Of a stretch of 64,000 nt of DNA, positions 45,173 to 53,414 are shown in pieces. Origin of the DNA: Candidatus Thiodiazotropha sp. LNASS1. Its GTDB lineage: Bacteria > Pseudomonadota > Gammaproteobacteria > Chromatiales > Chromatiaceae. The notes under the pieces are model-generated. The model saw only the letters and a program-made list of their open reading frames with translations. It had not been told where the DNA came from and did no database searches. The position numbers were made by a program, and so were the translations under genes. Numbering within the stretch: position 1 is the stretch's first letter; each line of letters starts with the position of its first letter. The stretch is taken from positions 682,001 through 746,000 of the forward strand of contig NZ_OZ156465.1 in NCBI RefSeq assembly GCF_964212655.1, in the 5' to 3' direction.

Positions 45173-47407
45173 TCAATAAGGATTGATCGAGCTGGTGAGT
45201 TCTCCCGTTACCACCAAGGCGAAATCCTGACCTGATGTACTCAACAGATTTGACGCGGAAATCTGGATCAGAAAATCTCCGGCTGTAGGCGTATCTATAC
45301 GAACAATCTCAACATTATTGTCAGGGTCCGGCATGTTGAAACCCATCGGCAGATCGGTGTTGCCGACCCATTTCTGATTGGTTGTCAGCGATTGGACCTG
45401 GAGATTCAGATTATTCTGTAATGCCCGGGCAGGCAGATCCGTCCAGCTGAGGCAGATACGCAGCGCCAAACCGGAATTCGCGGATACGATAAATCGGTAC
45501 CGCTGGCCTGTGTAGGTAAACAGGTTATTCCCGGTTGCCCAATCATCCAGAAATTCGAGGTGCAGGTCAGGTTGGCCGGCGTTGGGAATAGTGTGCGCCA
45601 TATCAATGGCGCCGAATCCTTGATTAAAATTCGGCAGACTCGCGAAATCCGCCTGCGCGTCCTGGCCAGTGAGCCAGCGGCACCCGTTGATCAGTGTCGC
45701 CTTGAGAAGCGCGGCTGACGGCTGATGCCCGCTGTCAACGAAATACTGCCGTATTAAGGCCGCACAACCAGTAACGACCGGTGCCGACATACTGGTCCCG
45801 CCGTTGTAGGCATATTTCCCCTGGTGCCCGGGAACAGGCCCCCAAAAATTGCGCAACGGTGCGATGGATGATTTTGATGAGGCGATATTCGTACCCGGCG
45901 CCACGAGGTCAGGTTTAATGCGGCGGTCATCACATGGACCGCGGCTGCTGAAAGCGGCAAGTGACTCCTCATCACCCGAAATCAGCTCGTCCGCGATCGG
46001 CGGGTCGGGAAACTCGTTCGGCCACGCTTGTGACCAGGTCATCGCGGCGTATCCGCCGGTGGTGCGGTCACTGCGACTAGCCCCAATCGTGAGCGCATTT
46101 TTCGCTGAGGCCGGTGAGCCAATGGACAGCCAGTCGACAAATCCCTGCTGCGCATGGCCAGGACTGCTCGGTGTGCCGGACCCCACTCCTTCGTTACCCG
46201 CCGAAATTACGATCAGCATATCACGATGATTGGCTACGAATTCATCGACCTCGATCGAGTTGAAGGTATAACGGGAGTTAGTGTCTGCTCCCCAACTGTT
46301 GTTGTGTATCCGCGCACCCTGCTGATATGCCTCTTCGAACAGGTCGTTCAGATCGAGTGGGAGCCCGCCCAGTTTACCCCAGGCATCCATAATTGACTGA
46401 AAGTAGAGCTGCGCTTCCGGTGCCAGGCCTTTATATTGGCCACCTGATGCTGCACCGTCGCCTAAGACAGTACCGGCAACGTGGGTGCCGTGACCGTTGG
46501 GGTCACTTGAATCACCTGGACGTCCGAGCGCGGAGAGACCGACTATGCGACCCTGAAAATCGGGATGTAAATCGTCCAGTCCCGTATCTGCGACAGCAAC
46601 AATCTGGCTCAGGCCGGTCTGGGTTAGACCCGCACCGGGATTGGCCGTTTCGACACCGGTCAACACGCGGGCTCGGTCATTCGTCAGCGAGGGTGGTACG
46701 AACTCGTCAACACTCTGCACCTCGGGCAGTGCCCCCAGTGCAGTGATGTTCGCCGAATCCTCAAGCATATACAGACGAATCTTGCGCCGACTGTATCCGG
46801 CGATGTCGACTCCGTTACTGTTCAACCAGCTTAGAACAGTGTCCATGTCAGCCTCGCGGTGTAGCCGGACATCGAGCGTAAGCATGCGCCGCTGACCGGT
46901 GCCGGAAGGCGGAGCTGCTCGAGCCCGCTCATCAACTACCGGTCGTGCATCTTGTGCCTCCGGGATTCTTACGCTACGGACGAATGGTTGATCTCGAAGG
47001 GTTGCTGCCTGTTGGGCGTCAAGGTGTACCAAATAGGTGTTCGGCGCTGTTGCTTCGTGGACCTCCACACCTAAAGCAAGCAATCTGTTACGCCAACTCT
47101 CCAGAAGCGGTCCTCGTAGCTGTACAATGTAATAGTTTGGCACCAAACTGTCGAAGCCCGGCTCAGGAGCTGGCGCCGCAGATAAAAATCTGCCTGTCTT
47201 GGCTTCGATCAACTGTCCGATGCGGGGTGATTCCGGTAAATCCAGCTCCTGTACGACCAAGCCCTGCTGACGGAGTTCATCAATTTGACTCTCCTCGATG
47301 GACCCTACCAGGAACGAGTCGGTCGTTTCCGCATCCTGCAGCATATCAATCGCGGCCGCCAGCTCAGACTCATGCATAAAATATGCAATTACTTGTTTAG
47401 TAGCCAT
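45173..47407 (-). CDS. Cytoplasmic S8 serine peptidase (subtilase)
   Basis: 744 residues with no signal peptide. Catalytic triad: Asp274 (AVADTGLDD), His306 (NGHGTHVAG) and Ser539 (GGTSMSAP), with the oxyanion Asn in HNNSWGAD. The region before residue 250 contains three stretches that look like inhibitor-I9/propeptide-type modules (starting near residues 5, 92 and 175), and the C-terminal ~150 residues form a beta-sandwich like proprotein convertase P-domains. The start has GGAGATC upstream. Genes of this form lie next to MBL-fold proteins in predicted conflict modules; here the MBL gene follows directly. Confidence 0.88.
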   Translation of the reverse strand: MATKQVIAYFMHESELAAAIDMLQDAETTDSFLVGSIEESQIDELRQQGLVVQELDLPESPRIGQLIEAKTGRFLSAAPAPEPGFDSLVPNYYIVQLRGPLLESWRNRLLALGVEVHEATAPNTYLVHLDAQQAATLRDQPFVRSVRIPEAQDARPVVDERARAAPPSGTGQRRMLTLDVRLHREADMDTVLSWLNSNGVDIAGYSRRKIRLYMLEDSANITALGALPEVQSVDEFVPPSLTNDRARVLTGVETANPGAGLTQTGLSQIVAVADTGLDDLHPDFQGRIVGLSALGRPGDSSDPNGHGTHVAGTVLGDGAASGGQYKGLAPEAQLYFQSIMDAWGKLGGLPLDLNDLFEEAYQQGARIHNNSWGADTNSRYTFNSIEVDEFVANHRDMLIVISAGNEGVGSGTPSSPGHAQQGFVDWLSIGSPASAKNALTIGASRSDRTTGGYAAMTWSQAWPNEFPDPPIADELISGDEESLAAFSSRGPCDDRRIKPDLVAPGTNIASSKSSIAPLRNFWGPVPGHQGKYAYNGGTSMSAPVVTGCAALIRQYFVDSGHQPSAALLKATLINGCRWLTGQDAQADFASLPNFNQGFGAIDMAHTIPNAGQPDLHLEFLDDWATGNNLFTYTGQRYRFIVSANSGLALRICLSWTDLPARALQNNLNLQVQSLTTNQKWVGNTDLPMGFNMPDPDNNVEIVRIDTPTAGDFLIQISASNLLSTSGQDFALVVTGELTSSINPY

Positions 47408-47816
47408 AATGATCTCCTATGATCATCCTTTACATCCAATGATTTACATAAATTTTATCCAGGTTTCGTGCGCTGACTCTTTGTGTTGCGGATATGTGGA
47501 TTTCCCATACAATCGTAATGTTTCGACAACACCTGAATCGGCGTCGTCAATAGATATCGAACTCAATAATTAAATACTTAATTTCATGCTGCAAAGACAC
47601 TTGTGCAGCAGGCTGGCTGAAGCGGCAAACAGGGTAGTATAATTGAAAGGAGACATAGGCATCCCTTCCTCTGTTGTCTTTTGGTCAAAGAATAGAAAAC
47701 AATATTCAATTCTTCAAATAGCATTTATATGTAATGTCAGTTCTGGCTACGAATTTATTGTAATGTTACGAAGCGTGGACACCATGAGCTATCGTGAATG
47801 GTTTATCGCGAGTTAA
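47408..47816. other. 409-bp AT-rich gap
   Basis: No coding frame with a ribosome site or recognisable product. A short hairpin TGCTGC...GCAGCA lies at about 47588-47611. Presumably holds the peptidase promoter (minus strand). Confidence 0.4.
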
Positions 47817-48752
47817 CTATTGTTTAAGCTCCCAAGGTGAATTTACGTTCTTTCGACATGCATCGAAGACTCTCTCTATAATCATTTCCTCACCTGACCA
47901 GACTTGATGCTGCATCGTAACGCACTCAAGGTTATTTTCCCGGTAATTCGAAAGTAAGGTGAATTTTCCGCGTTTACCGCTGTTCGGATTTTTCCATGAT
48001 TTAGTTGAGCCTTTTATTGATTTGGTTAAAACAACAGCTGTGTCAGTAGCAATTTTCAAATCCTCGCCTTCAAGATATATTCCATCTCCTCCGGCAGCAC
48101 CTTTAGCAGCTTCCCCGAGACTGATCAGTGCACGGAAAGGCGCTGTGATTACGCCGGTAAATACACCGGTAATTGCACCTTCAGAGGCCTTCTGACCGGT
48201 AGTCGACGCTTGTGCCAGTAGGTTATCCACGCGGTCCAACGTCGTGGGAATCGACTTGCGGGTGGCTCCGATTTCCTTACGAACCGCCTTGACCTCCTTG
48301 AGTACTTCTGGAAAAAGCAGTCGTGTCTTGGCTATCTCTTTATTAGTTTGTTTGACTGTTGACGAAACTGAGTTCAGGGTCTTTAAAATGTCCGGAACTG
48401 TCTCTATGGTGTTTGAAACCTCTGCAAGTATGGGCGGGACGAGTTTCCGTGTTTCTTCCACCTCATTGAGAATGAGGGGAATATTCTGACGAATCGCCTC
48501 GATTTCAGTGAGTATGGGAGGAATTTGTGACCGGGTCGCGTCGACTTCATGCAGAATTGGCGGTATGAGTTTTCTTATTTCCTTTATTTCACTGAGTATC
48601 GGATCAACTTTCTCGCTCGTATTCTCGACCTGAGCGAGAATGGCGGGAAGGTCCTGGCGTATATTCGACAACTCAATGGTGAAATAAACTATCGCCCCCG
48701 CAATCGCGAATAATCCTGCAGATAATGTGTAGGTGGCAATAGTGCTTTTCAT
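47817..48752 (-). CDS. Membrane-anchored coiled-coil protein with six 14-residue repeats and a surface-antigen-like domain
   Basis: 311 residues: an N-terminal membrane helix (SAGLFAIAGAIVYFTIEL), then about six consecutive 14-residue units of the form PPIL-E-----R--I (from residue 36 to 120), a further helical region to about 195, a Gly/Ala-rich segment, and a C-terminal domain (about 250-311) with W-NP-SG-RG pattern and two Cys (LECVTMQH, VFDACRKN), similar to RT0821-like surface antigen domains. The protein product of 49612-49974 has the same end domain. Function unknown; a periplasmic spacer or anchoring rod is a guess. Confidence 0.75.
   Translation of the reverse strand: MKSTIATYTLSAGLFAIAGAIVYFTIELSNIRQDLPAILAQVENTSEKVDPILSEIKEIRKLIPPILHEVDATRSQIPPILTEIEAIRQNIPLILNEVEETRKLVPPILAEVSNTIETVPDILKTLNSVSSTVKQTNKEIAKTRLLFPEVLKEVKAVRKEIGATRKSIPTTLDRVDNLLAQASTTGQKASEGAITGVFTGVITAPFRALISLGEAAKGAAGGDGIYLEGEDLKIATDTAVVLTKSIKGSTKSWKNPNSGKRGKFTLLSNYRENNLECVTMQHQVWSGEEMIIERVFDACRKNVNSPWELKQ
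48396..48647 (-). repeat. 42-bp (14-residue) tandem coding repeat, six copies
   Basis: Units in order (residues): LPAILAQVENTSEK, DPILSEIKEIRKLI, PPILHEVDATRSQI, PPILTEIEAIRQNI, PLILNEVEETRKLV, PPILAEVSNTIETV. The periodicity is consistent with a non-heptad coiled coil. Units are diverged, so this is an old duplication. Confidence 0.85.
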
Positions 48753-49023
48753 AATAATTTTTCCCCTGAATTGCCTGGGTTGATAGCTGCATCGCTCTGA
48801 AAGAAATCACCATTAAGCAGGAGTTTCCCAGTGCATCTCCACTGTACCATGCACTGATATGGCCACTTAATGCAGACCGTATGGAGGGCCGATCACAAAC
48901 AAATCATGCCCGATTTTGACGTTGCCCCTTTGCCTATCGTTATCCTGCAAGTTATTTTGCTCATTCCGCAGAGCCTTGTCCGTTATTTCATGGTGAAGAT
49001 GGATGGCGTGAACGACTAGTTGC

Positions 49024-49284
49024 TTAACCAGGTATATTCAGGCTCGCGTGCCTAATAATCCCATCGGGTAGCTTGTCGGGTAACGGAGAAAACTCGAAGC
49101 GTTTTACAGCATTCAGGGGAATGACATGCAAGCTGCTGTCTGCTTCGATAACCAGGCGATCAGTCGTCATTGCATCATGCAACTTACTCATCTGATCGTA
49201 TTGATCCTTGGCCTGCTTGGGAAAGGTGAACGTCTCACTGGAACCGTCCAGATAATGGACAGTCAAAAACCTACTGGCCTCCAT
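49024..49284 (-). CDS. Hypothetical protein
   Basis: 86 residues, no signal or membrane helix, starting MEASRFLTVHYLDG with GAGGTATC as ribosome site. The pattern of short beta strands (LTVHYLDGSSETFTFP and LHVIPLNAVKRFEFSPLP) suggests a small beta-rich domain. No family recognised. The frame is open 17 codons upstream but without a site. Confidence 0.55.
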   Translation of the reverse strand: MEASRFLTVHYLDGSSETFTFPKQAKDQYDQMSKLHDAMTTDRLVIEADSSLHVIPLNAVKRFEFSPLPDKLPDGIIRHASLNIPG

Positions 49285-49611
49285 GATGATACCTCTTGTG
49301 TGGTGTAAACCTGGATAATCAACAGCCGGGAGCATCCTTGTTGATCTATTTATGTAATTATTCAGGATGTGATTAAGTTATTTATAATATTTTTATAATT
49401 TCAAAAGATTTCTGTTGTATGATTGATGATTATAGGCATACAACTATCGAAAAAAACGCCTCTAATAATATGAGTATATTCATAATAGGTTAGTTTGTAT
49501 GATCTGCATTAAGAATACCTGAGGGACATATTCAACCATAGTCAATTCATGGAATAATTTACTCACTTGTCCATATAGATTCAGAATTCATACTAGAAAG
49601 CGGAGTAAAAT
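49285..49611. other. 327-bp AT-rich gap
   Basis: No gene seen. The divergent promoter region for the genes at 49284 (minus) and 49612 (plus). AT content rises sharply (for example ttataatatttttataatttcaaaag). Confidence 0.4.
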
Positions 49612-49974
49612 GTGAAAATAATTATCCTCCTCGGTTGTGCAGTCGCACTGATTACTGCAGTGTTATCAGCACATGGATTCGACCTGCATTTTCTGAAAAA
49701 TTCACCGGCAAGATATTTTACGAAACAGGATTGGGACATTGCCAAAACGGCCGCCAGAGACATACTGAAAAACCGTGAATTGGGAGATAGTGTTATGTGG
49801 GACAATCCTGACTCCGGGAATTCAGGCAAATTAACGATTCTGAAAGCAGGCAAAAGCAGCGGGAAGCTTTGCAAAAAGCTAAAAATCACCAATCGCGCGA
49901 AAGGGCAGGAGCACACATCAAACTCTATATTTTGCAAGCAACCTGATGGAAAATGGAAAGCTGTAATAAAATAA
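49612..49974 (+). CDS. Secreted protein with RT0821-like surface-antigen domain
   Basis: 120 residues with a signal-peptide-like start (IIILLGCAVALITAVLSA). The C-terminal part reads VMWDNPDSGNSGKLTILKAG...LCKKLKITNRAK...SNSIFCKQPDGKWKAV, which shares the W-NP-SG pattern, two Cys and a Gly-Lys-Trp end with the C-terminal domain of the coiled-coil protein at 47817-48752. Starts at GTG with GGAG seven bases upstream. Confidence 0.65.
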   Translation: MKIIILLGCAVALITAVLSAHGFDLHFLKNSPARYFTKQDWDIAKTAARDILKNRELGDSVMWDNPDSGNSGKLTILKAGKSSGKLCKKLKITNRAKGQEHTSNSIFCKQPDGKWKAVIK

Positions 49975-50119
49975 TAGAATGTCTGCAAATCTATGTGGAA
50001 GTCGCTGGATTCTTTCTTTATTAAAAAAACACAAACGCATTTAGACACAAATAATCTATTGTTGTAGATCATCTTTAATCCGCCTGATAGTAATCGACTA
50101 CCGCTATGTGAGGTTAATA

Positions 50120-50464
50120 ATGTTGGCTGTAATTTTTGAGGTTTACCCCACTGATACAGGTAAGGATGAATATCTGAGCATTGCCGCTGATCTCCGGAAA
50201 TTTCTCGAGGACAGAGACGGATTCATCTCAATCGAGCGATTTAAAAGCCTGGTGGATGAGAAAAAGATTCTGAGTCTTTCCTTTTGGCGTGATGAGACCG
50301 CGGTTGAAACATGGCGCAATCTCATGGAACACAGAGCGGCTCAGCGCAAAGGCAAAGAGCGCCTTTTCAATTCCTATCGGATACGTGTCGCGGAAGTAGT
50401 CCGGGACTACAGTGATACGGATCGAGAACAAGCCCCGTCTGACTCAATAAACAAGTTAGATTAA
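50120..50464 (+). CDS. Antibiotic biosynthesis monooxygenase (ABM) domain protein
   Basis: About 114 residues of the ABM/ferredoxin-like dimeric fold: LAVIFEVYPTDTGKDEYLSIAADLRKFLEDRDGFISIERFKSL, SLSFWRDETAVETWRNLMEH and a C-terminal YRIRVAEVVRDY. Family members include small monooxygenases and heme-degrading enzymes; the residues here do not distinguish. ATG at 50120 with GAGG upstream; GTG at 50108 is also open. Confidence 0.8.
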   Translation: MLAVIFEVYPTDTGKDEYLSIAADLRKFLEDRDGFISIERFKSLVDEKKILSLSFWRDETAVETWRNLMEHRAAQRKGKERLFNSYRIRVAEVVRDYSDTDREQAPSDSINKLD

Positions 50465-50525
50465 CTTTATATTATAATCTGAGCTGAAAACTACCGCTGA
50501 CCATAAATATGGAGGCAGGGAATCC

Positions 50526-51212
50526 ATGGCAATCACTCTGGCTTTCGATGTTTACGGTACTTTGATCGATACCCATGGAGTCGTGTCAGAGCTGGACAGC
50601 CTGGTTCAGGACAAAGCTGAAGCCTTCTCACATAAATGGCGGGAAAAACAGTTGGAATACTCGTTTCGCCGCGGGCTCATGCAAAACTACGTAACCTTCG
50701 ATGTGTGTACCAAGCATGCGCTCGATTACGTGTGTGAGTTCTTTAATACACCGCTGACCGCCGGTCAAAAGCAACACATGCTTGATTCCTACAAAACCTT
50801 GCCGGCATTCATGGACGCTAAGGAGAGTCTCTCTGCATTCAGCCAAAGAGGTTACAGGTTATTTGCATTCTCAAACGGTACATCACGTGCAGTTGAAGGT
50901 TTGCTGGAATCAGCCGGCATCAAAGCGTATTTCACCGATATCATCAGTGTAGACGACATAAAATCATTCAAACCCAATCCTGCTGTATACAGTCACTTTT
51001 TGAGAAAATCCAAAGCTCATGGCGGTCAGACCTGGCTTGTTTCCAGTAATCCGTTCGATGTCATCGGCGCCATTTCATCAGGAATGAATGCAGCATGGGT
51101 AAAGCGTTCAGGTAGGATCATATTTGATCCTTGGGGGGTCGAGCCAAATCTTACTGTCAAGGATCTGAGAGATTTAACAGAGCAGTTACCTAAACACGTC
51201 ATCACAAGATAG
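50526..51212 (+). CDS. Haloacid dehalogenase-like hydrolase (type II)
   Basis: 228 residues: catalytic Asp8 in AFDVYGTLID, motif II SNGTSRAV, Lys in SVDDIKSFKPNPAVY, and SSNPFDVIGAISSGM as motif III. The layout matches (S)-2-haloacid dehalogenases; substrate is not certain because the active-site residues of the halo-acid family cannot all be checked here. A ribosome site GGAGG lies 9 bp before the ATG. Confidence 0.85.
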   Translation: MAITLAFDVYGTLIDTHGVVSELDSLVQDKAEAFSHKWREKQLEYSFRRGLMQNYVTFDVCTKHALDYVCEFFNTPLTAGQKQHMLDSYKTLPAFMDAKESLSAFSQRGYRLFAFSNGTSRAVEGLLESAGIKAYFTDIISVDDIKSFKPNPAVYSHFLRKSKAHGGQTWLVSSNPFDVIGAISSGMNAAWVKRSGRIIFDPWGVEPNLTVKDLRDLTEQLPKHVITR

Positions 51213-51485
51213 CTCAACAACAATAATATGGATTCACATGATTCAACCTGACTGCCAGTAATATGGGTTGATAGTCGCCCCAAGATTCCTGTCCGTTTGT
51301 ATCCAAAGAAGGTCTAAAATCCTCTGATAAATATTGCTCTGTAAATACGATAATCCGCTGATGAAAAACACAGAATCAACACTGAAAGCACGCCACTTCA
51401 GTCCAACACTTGATTTACGGGAGATGCGTGTTAATATATGATAACGTTTGTTAACAATACCTTTAGTACTTTGTGGATTTGCCAA

Positions 51486-52001
51486 ATGGCGATTAAAATG
51501 GTTCAAATTGGAGTCCGCATTCCGCAAGAGGATGCAACCTTTATCTCGCAACTAAAAGTCGAGGGAGCAAATACACCTAGCGACAAGCTTCGTACCATAA
51601 TCGCTCAGGCTCGTAAGCGGGAACAGGGTTCGCGTGATTACAAGGAGTGTCTTTCCACGATTGATGAATTACTTATGCCTATTCGAAACCAGGTGCGTGA
51701 ATTAGAATTGCACCAAGAAATACATTCTGAATTTGTGATGCGAACGCTGGACTGGCTGAGCGAGGTGTTAGCGTTTTGCATGGCAAGTCGTGATGACCTG
51801 GAATCATCACAAAACAAAGAATCACTCGAATATTTTGAAAAACAGCTATCTTCACGGATTTTTAGGATCATGGAATCGGTTCTGCAAATGGGGGTTACGC
51901 CTCGTGGCCCCTGTTATCAACCCAATCTGATTTCCGCGAACGTGCAACATGTCCTAGATATTGCGAATGTTATAACCCAAAACCGATCCACGAATGTTTA
52001 G
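51486..52001 (+). CDS. Hypothetical helical protein preceding the PspA-YqiJ-flotillin operon
   Basis: About 171 residues starting MAIKMVQIGVRIPQEDATFISQLKVEG; the frame is open 16 codons upstream but without a ribosome site. Predicted mostly alpha-helical with charged amphipathic stretches (LMPIRNQVRELELHQEIHSEFVMRTLDWLSEVLAF, ASRDDLESSQNKESLEYFEKQLSSRIFRIMESVLQ). No family recognised. Its stop is 13 bp before the pspA start, so it belongs to the same transcript and likely acts with that system. Confidence 0.65.
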   Translation: MAIKMVQIGVRIPQEDATFISQLKVEGANTPSDKLRTIIAQARKREQGSRDYKECLSTIDELLMPIRNQVRELELHQEIHSEFVMRTLDWLSEVLAFCMASRDDLESSQNKESLEYFEKQLSSRIFRIMESVLQMGVTPRGPCYQPNLISANVQHVLDIANVITQNRSTNV

Positions 52002-52014
52002 AGAGGAAGATGTT

Positions 52015-52698
52015 ATGAAGGAATCGATAACCAATCGAGTAGGGCGCATTATCAGCGGAAGCGTGAATGCACTCCTTGATGCTGTTGAAAACGCAGCGCC
52101 AGACCTTGTAATGGAAGAAGCTATCCGTGAAGTCGATGAGGCTATCGATGAGGTACGCGCTGAATTGGGTCGTGTAATAGCTGGTAAACATCTGGCAAAT
52201 CAGCGCCTCATGGATGAAAGCCGCAAGCATGAGGAGCTCGCTGAAAAAATAGAATTGGCGGTGAAAGAGGGACGAGATGATCTTGCTGAAGCCGCTATTG
52301 CCAGGCAACTCGACATTGAAGCTCAGGTTCCAGTGCTGGAAAGCACCATCGCCGAGGCGAGTAACCAGGAAAATGAGCTGGAGGGTTATGTGATTGCTCT
52401 TCAGGCAAAAAGACGTGAGATGAGGGAAGAGCTTGCTCAGTTTCGTAAAGCTCAAGAAGAGAGCAAAGTGGTAGCTGTTGCAGCAGGTTCAGGACAGACT
52501 AATGCCGATAGTAGCGTTGAGGCTTCCGTTCGAAAAGCCGAGACCGCATTTGATCGCGTAATGGAACGGGCGACAGGTGTAGGCAGTCATTCAATGCCAG
52601 ATCGCGGAGATGCCAGCAAACTTGCGGAGTTGGATGAGCTGTCCCGTAATAACCGTATACAAGAGCGCTTGGCCGCCATAAAAAACCGTTCTAACTAA
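52015..52698 (+). CDS. PspA/IM30-family membrane-stress protein
   Basis: 227 residues forming a long coiled coil, with the family-typical MKESITNRVGRIISGSVNALLDAVENAAPDLVMEEAIREVDEAIDEVRAEL N-terminus and ERATG near the end. PspA-type proteins bind damaged inner membrane. It is followed within 12 bp by YqiJ-like and then YqiK-like genes, the usual PspA-OB-flotillin arrangement. ATG at 52015 has GAGAGGAAG upstream. Confidence 0.92.
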   Translation: MKESITNRVGRIISGSVNALLDAVENAAPDLVMEEAIREVDEAIDEVRAELGRVIAGKHLANQRLMDESRKHEELAEKIELAVKEGRDDLAEAAIARQLDIEAQVPVLESTIAEASNQENELEGYVIALQAKRREMREELAQFRKAQEESKVVAVAAGSGQTNADSSVEASVRKAETAFDRVMERATGVGSHSMPDRGDASKLAELDELSRNNRIQERLAAIKNRSN

Positions 52699-52709
52699 AC
52701 GGGACTGCC

Positions 52710-53411
52710 ATGTTTTCCTTTATGCTGGCACCCGAAAACCTGCCATTCGCGGTGGCGTTGGCAGTTATGTTGGGCATCGCGCTCCTGGAGGGAATAAGCA
52801 CTTTATTAGGTGTGGCATTGTCCGGCTTAATCGATGCGTTGCTTCCTGAAATGCCTGACTTGCAAGGTCCTGAAATTGACTTGGATATGGATCTTCCGGA
52901 TGCCGATGCTCCATATGCTCTTTCACGCTTTTTCAGCTGGCTGCGCATCGGACAGGTACCTGTGTTGATGCTGATCGTGATCTTTCTTACAGTGTTTGGT
53001 CTTATTGGGCTTGGCATACAATCATTAGCGTCCAGTACCTTCAATCAACTTATTCCTGCTTCATTGGCTAGTATTCCGGCCGTCCTGCTGAGTCTTCCAA
53101 TGGTCAGATTGTTTGGAGGCGTGCTCATGCGCATTATGCCAAGTGACGAAACGGAAGCAGTCACCGAGTCCAGTCTTGTAGGACGCATTGCCACAATAAC
53201 GATAGGGACGGCATCATCCGACAGGCCAGCAGAAGCGCGTGTACGAGATAAATATGGCACGACACACCTTTTGATGGTTGAACCAGACCGGCAACGGGAT
53301 ATTTTTAATGCTGGAGACGAGGTCTTGCTGGTAAAAAAAGAGAGCACTGTCTTCAAAGCTATCTCAAATCCGAACTCCATACTCACCGACAAAGAATCCA
53401 AGGAGCAATAA
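52710..53411 (+). CDS. yqiJ: YqiJ-like OB-fold membrane protein
   Basis: 233 residues with two or three membrane helices (PFAVALAVMLGIALLEGISTLLGV; QVPVLMLIVIFLTVFGLIGLGI; LASIPAVLLSLPMV) and a C-terminal OB-fold-like domain (LVGRIATITIGTASSDRPAEARVRDKYGTTHLLMVE...GDEVLLVKKE). The family usually pairs with flotillin YqiK and may act as its membrane partner. 3 bp gap to yqiK. Confidence 0.88.
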   Translation: MFSFMLAPENLPFAVALAVMLGIALLEGISTLLGVALSGLIDALLPEMPDLQGPEIDLDMDLPDADAPYALSRFFSWLRIGQVPVLMLIVIFLTVFGLIGLGIQSLASSTFNQLIPASLASIPAVLLSLPMVRLFGGVLMRIMPSDETEAVTESSLVGRIATITIGTASSDRPAEARVRDKYGTTHLLMVEPDRQRDIFNAGDEVLLVKKESTVFKAISNPNSILTDKESKEQ

Positions 53412-53414
53412 GGC

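Noticed and set aside
48396-48647. 42-bp periodic sequence as a CRISPR-like or tandem non-coding array
   Set aside because: The period is a 14-residue coding repeat inside an open frame, with diverged units and no spacers.
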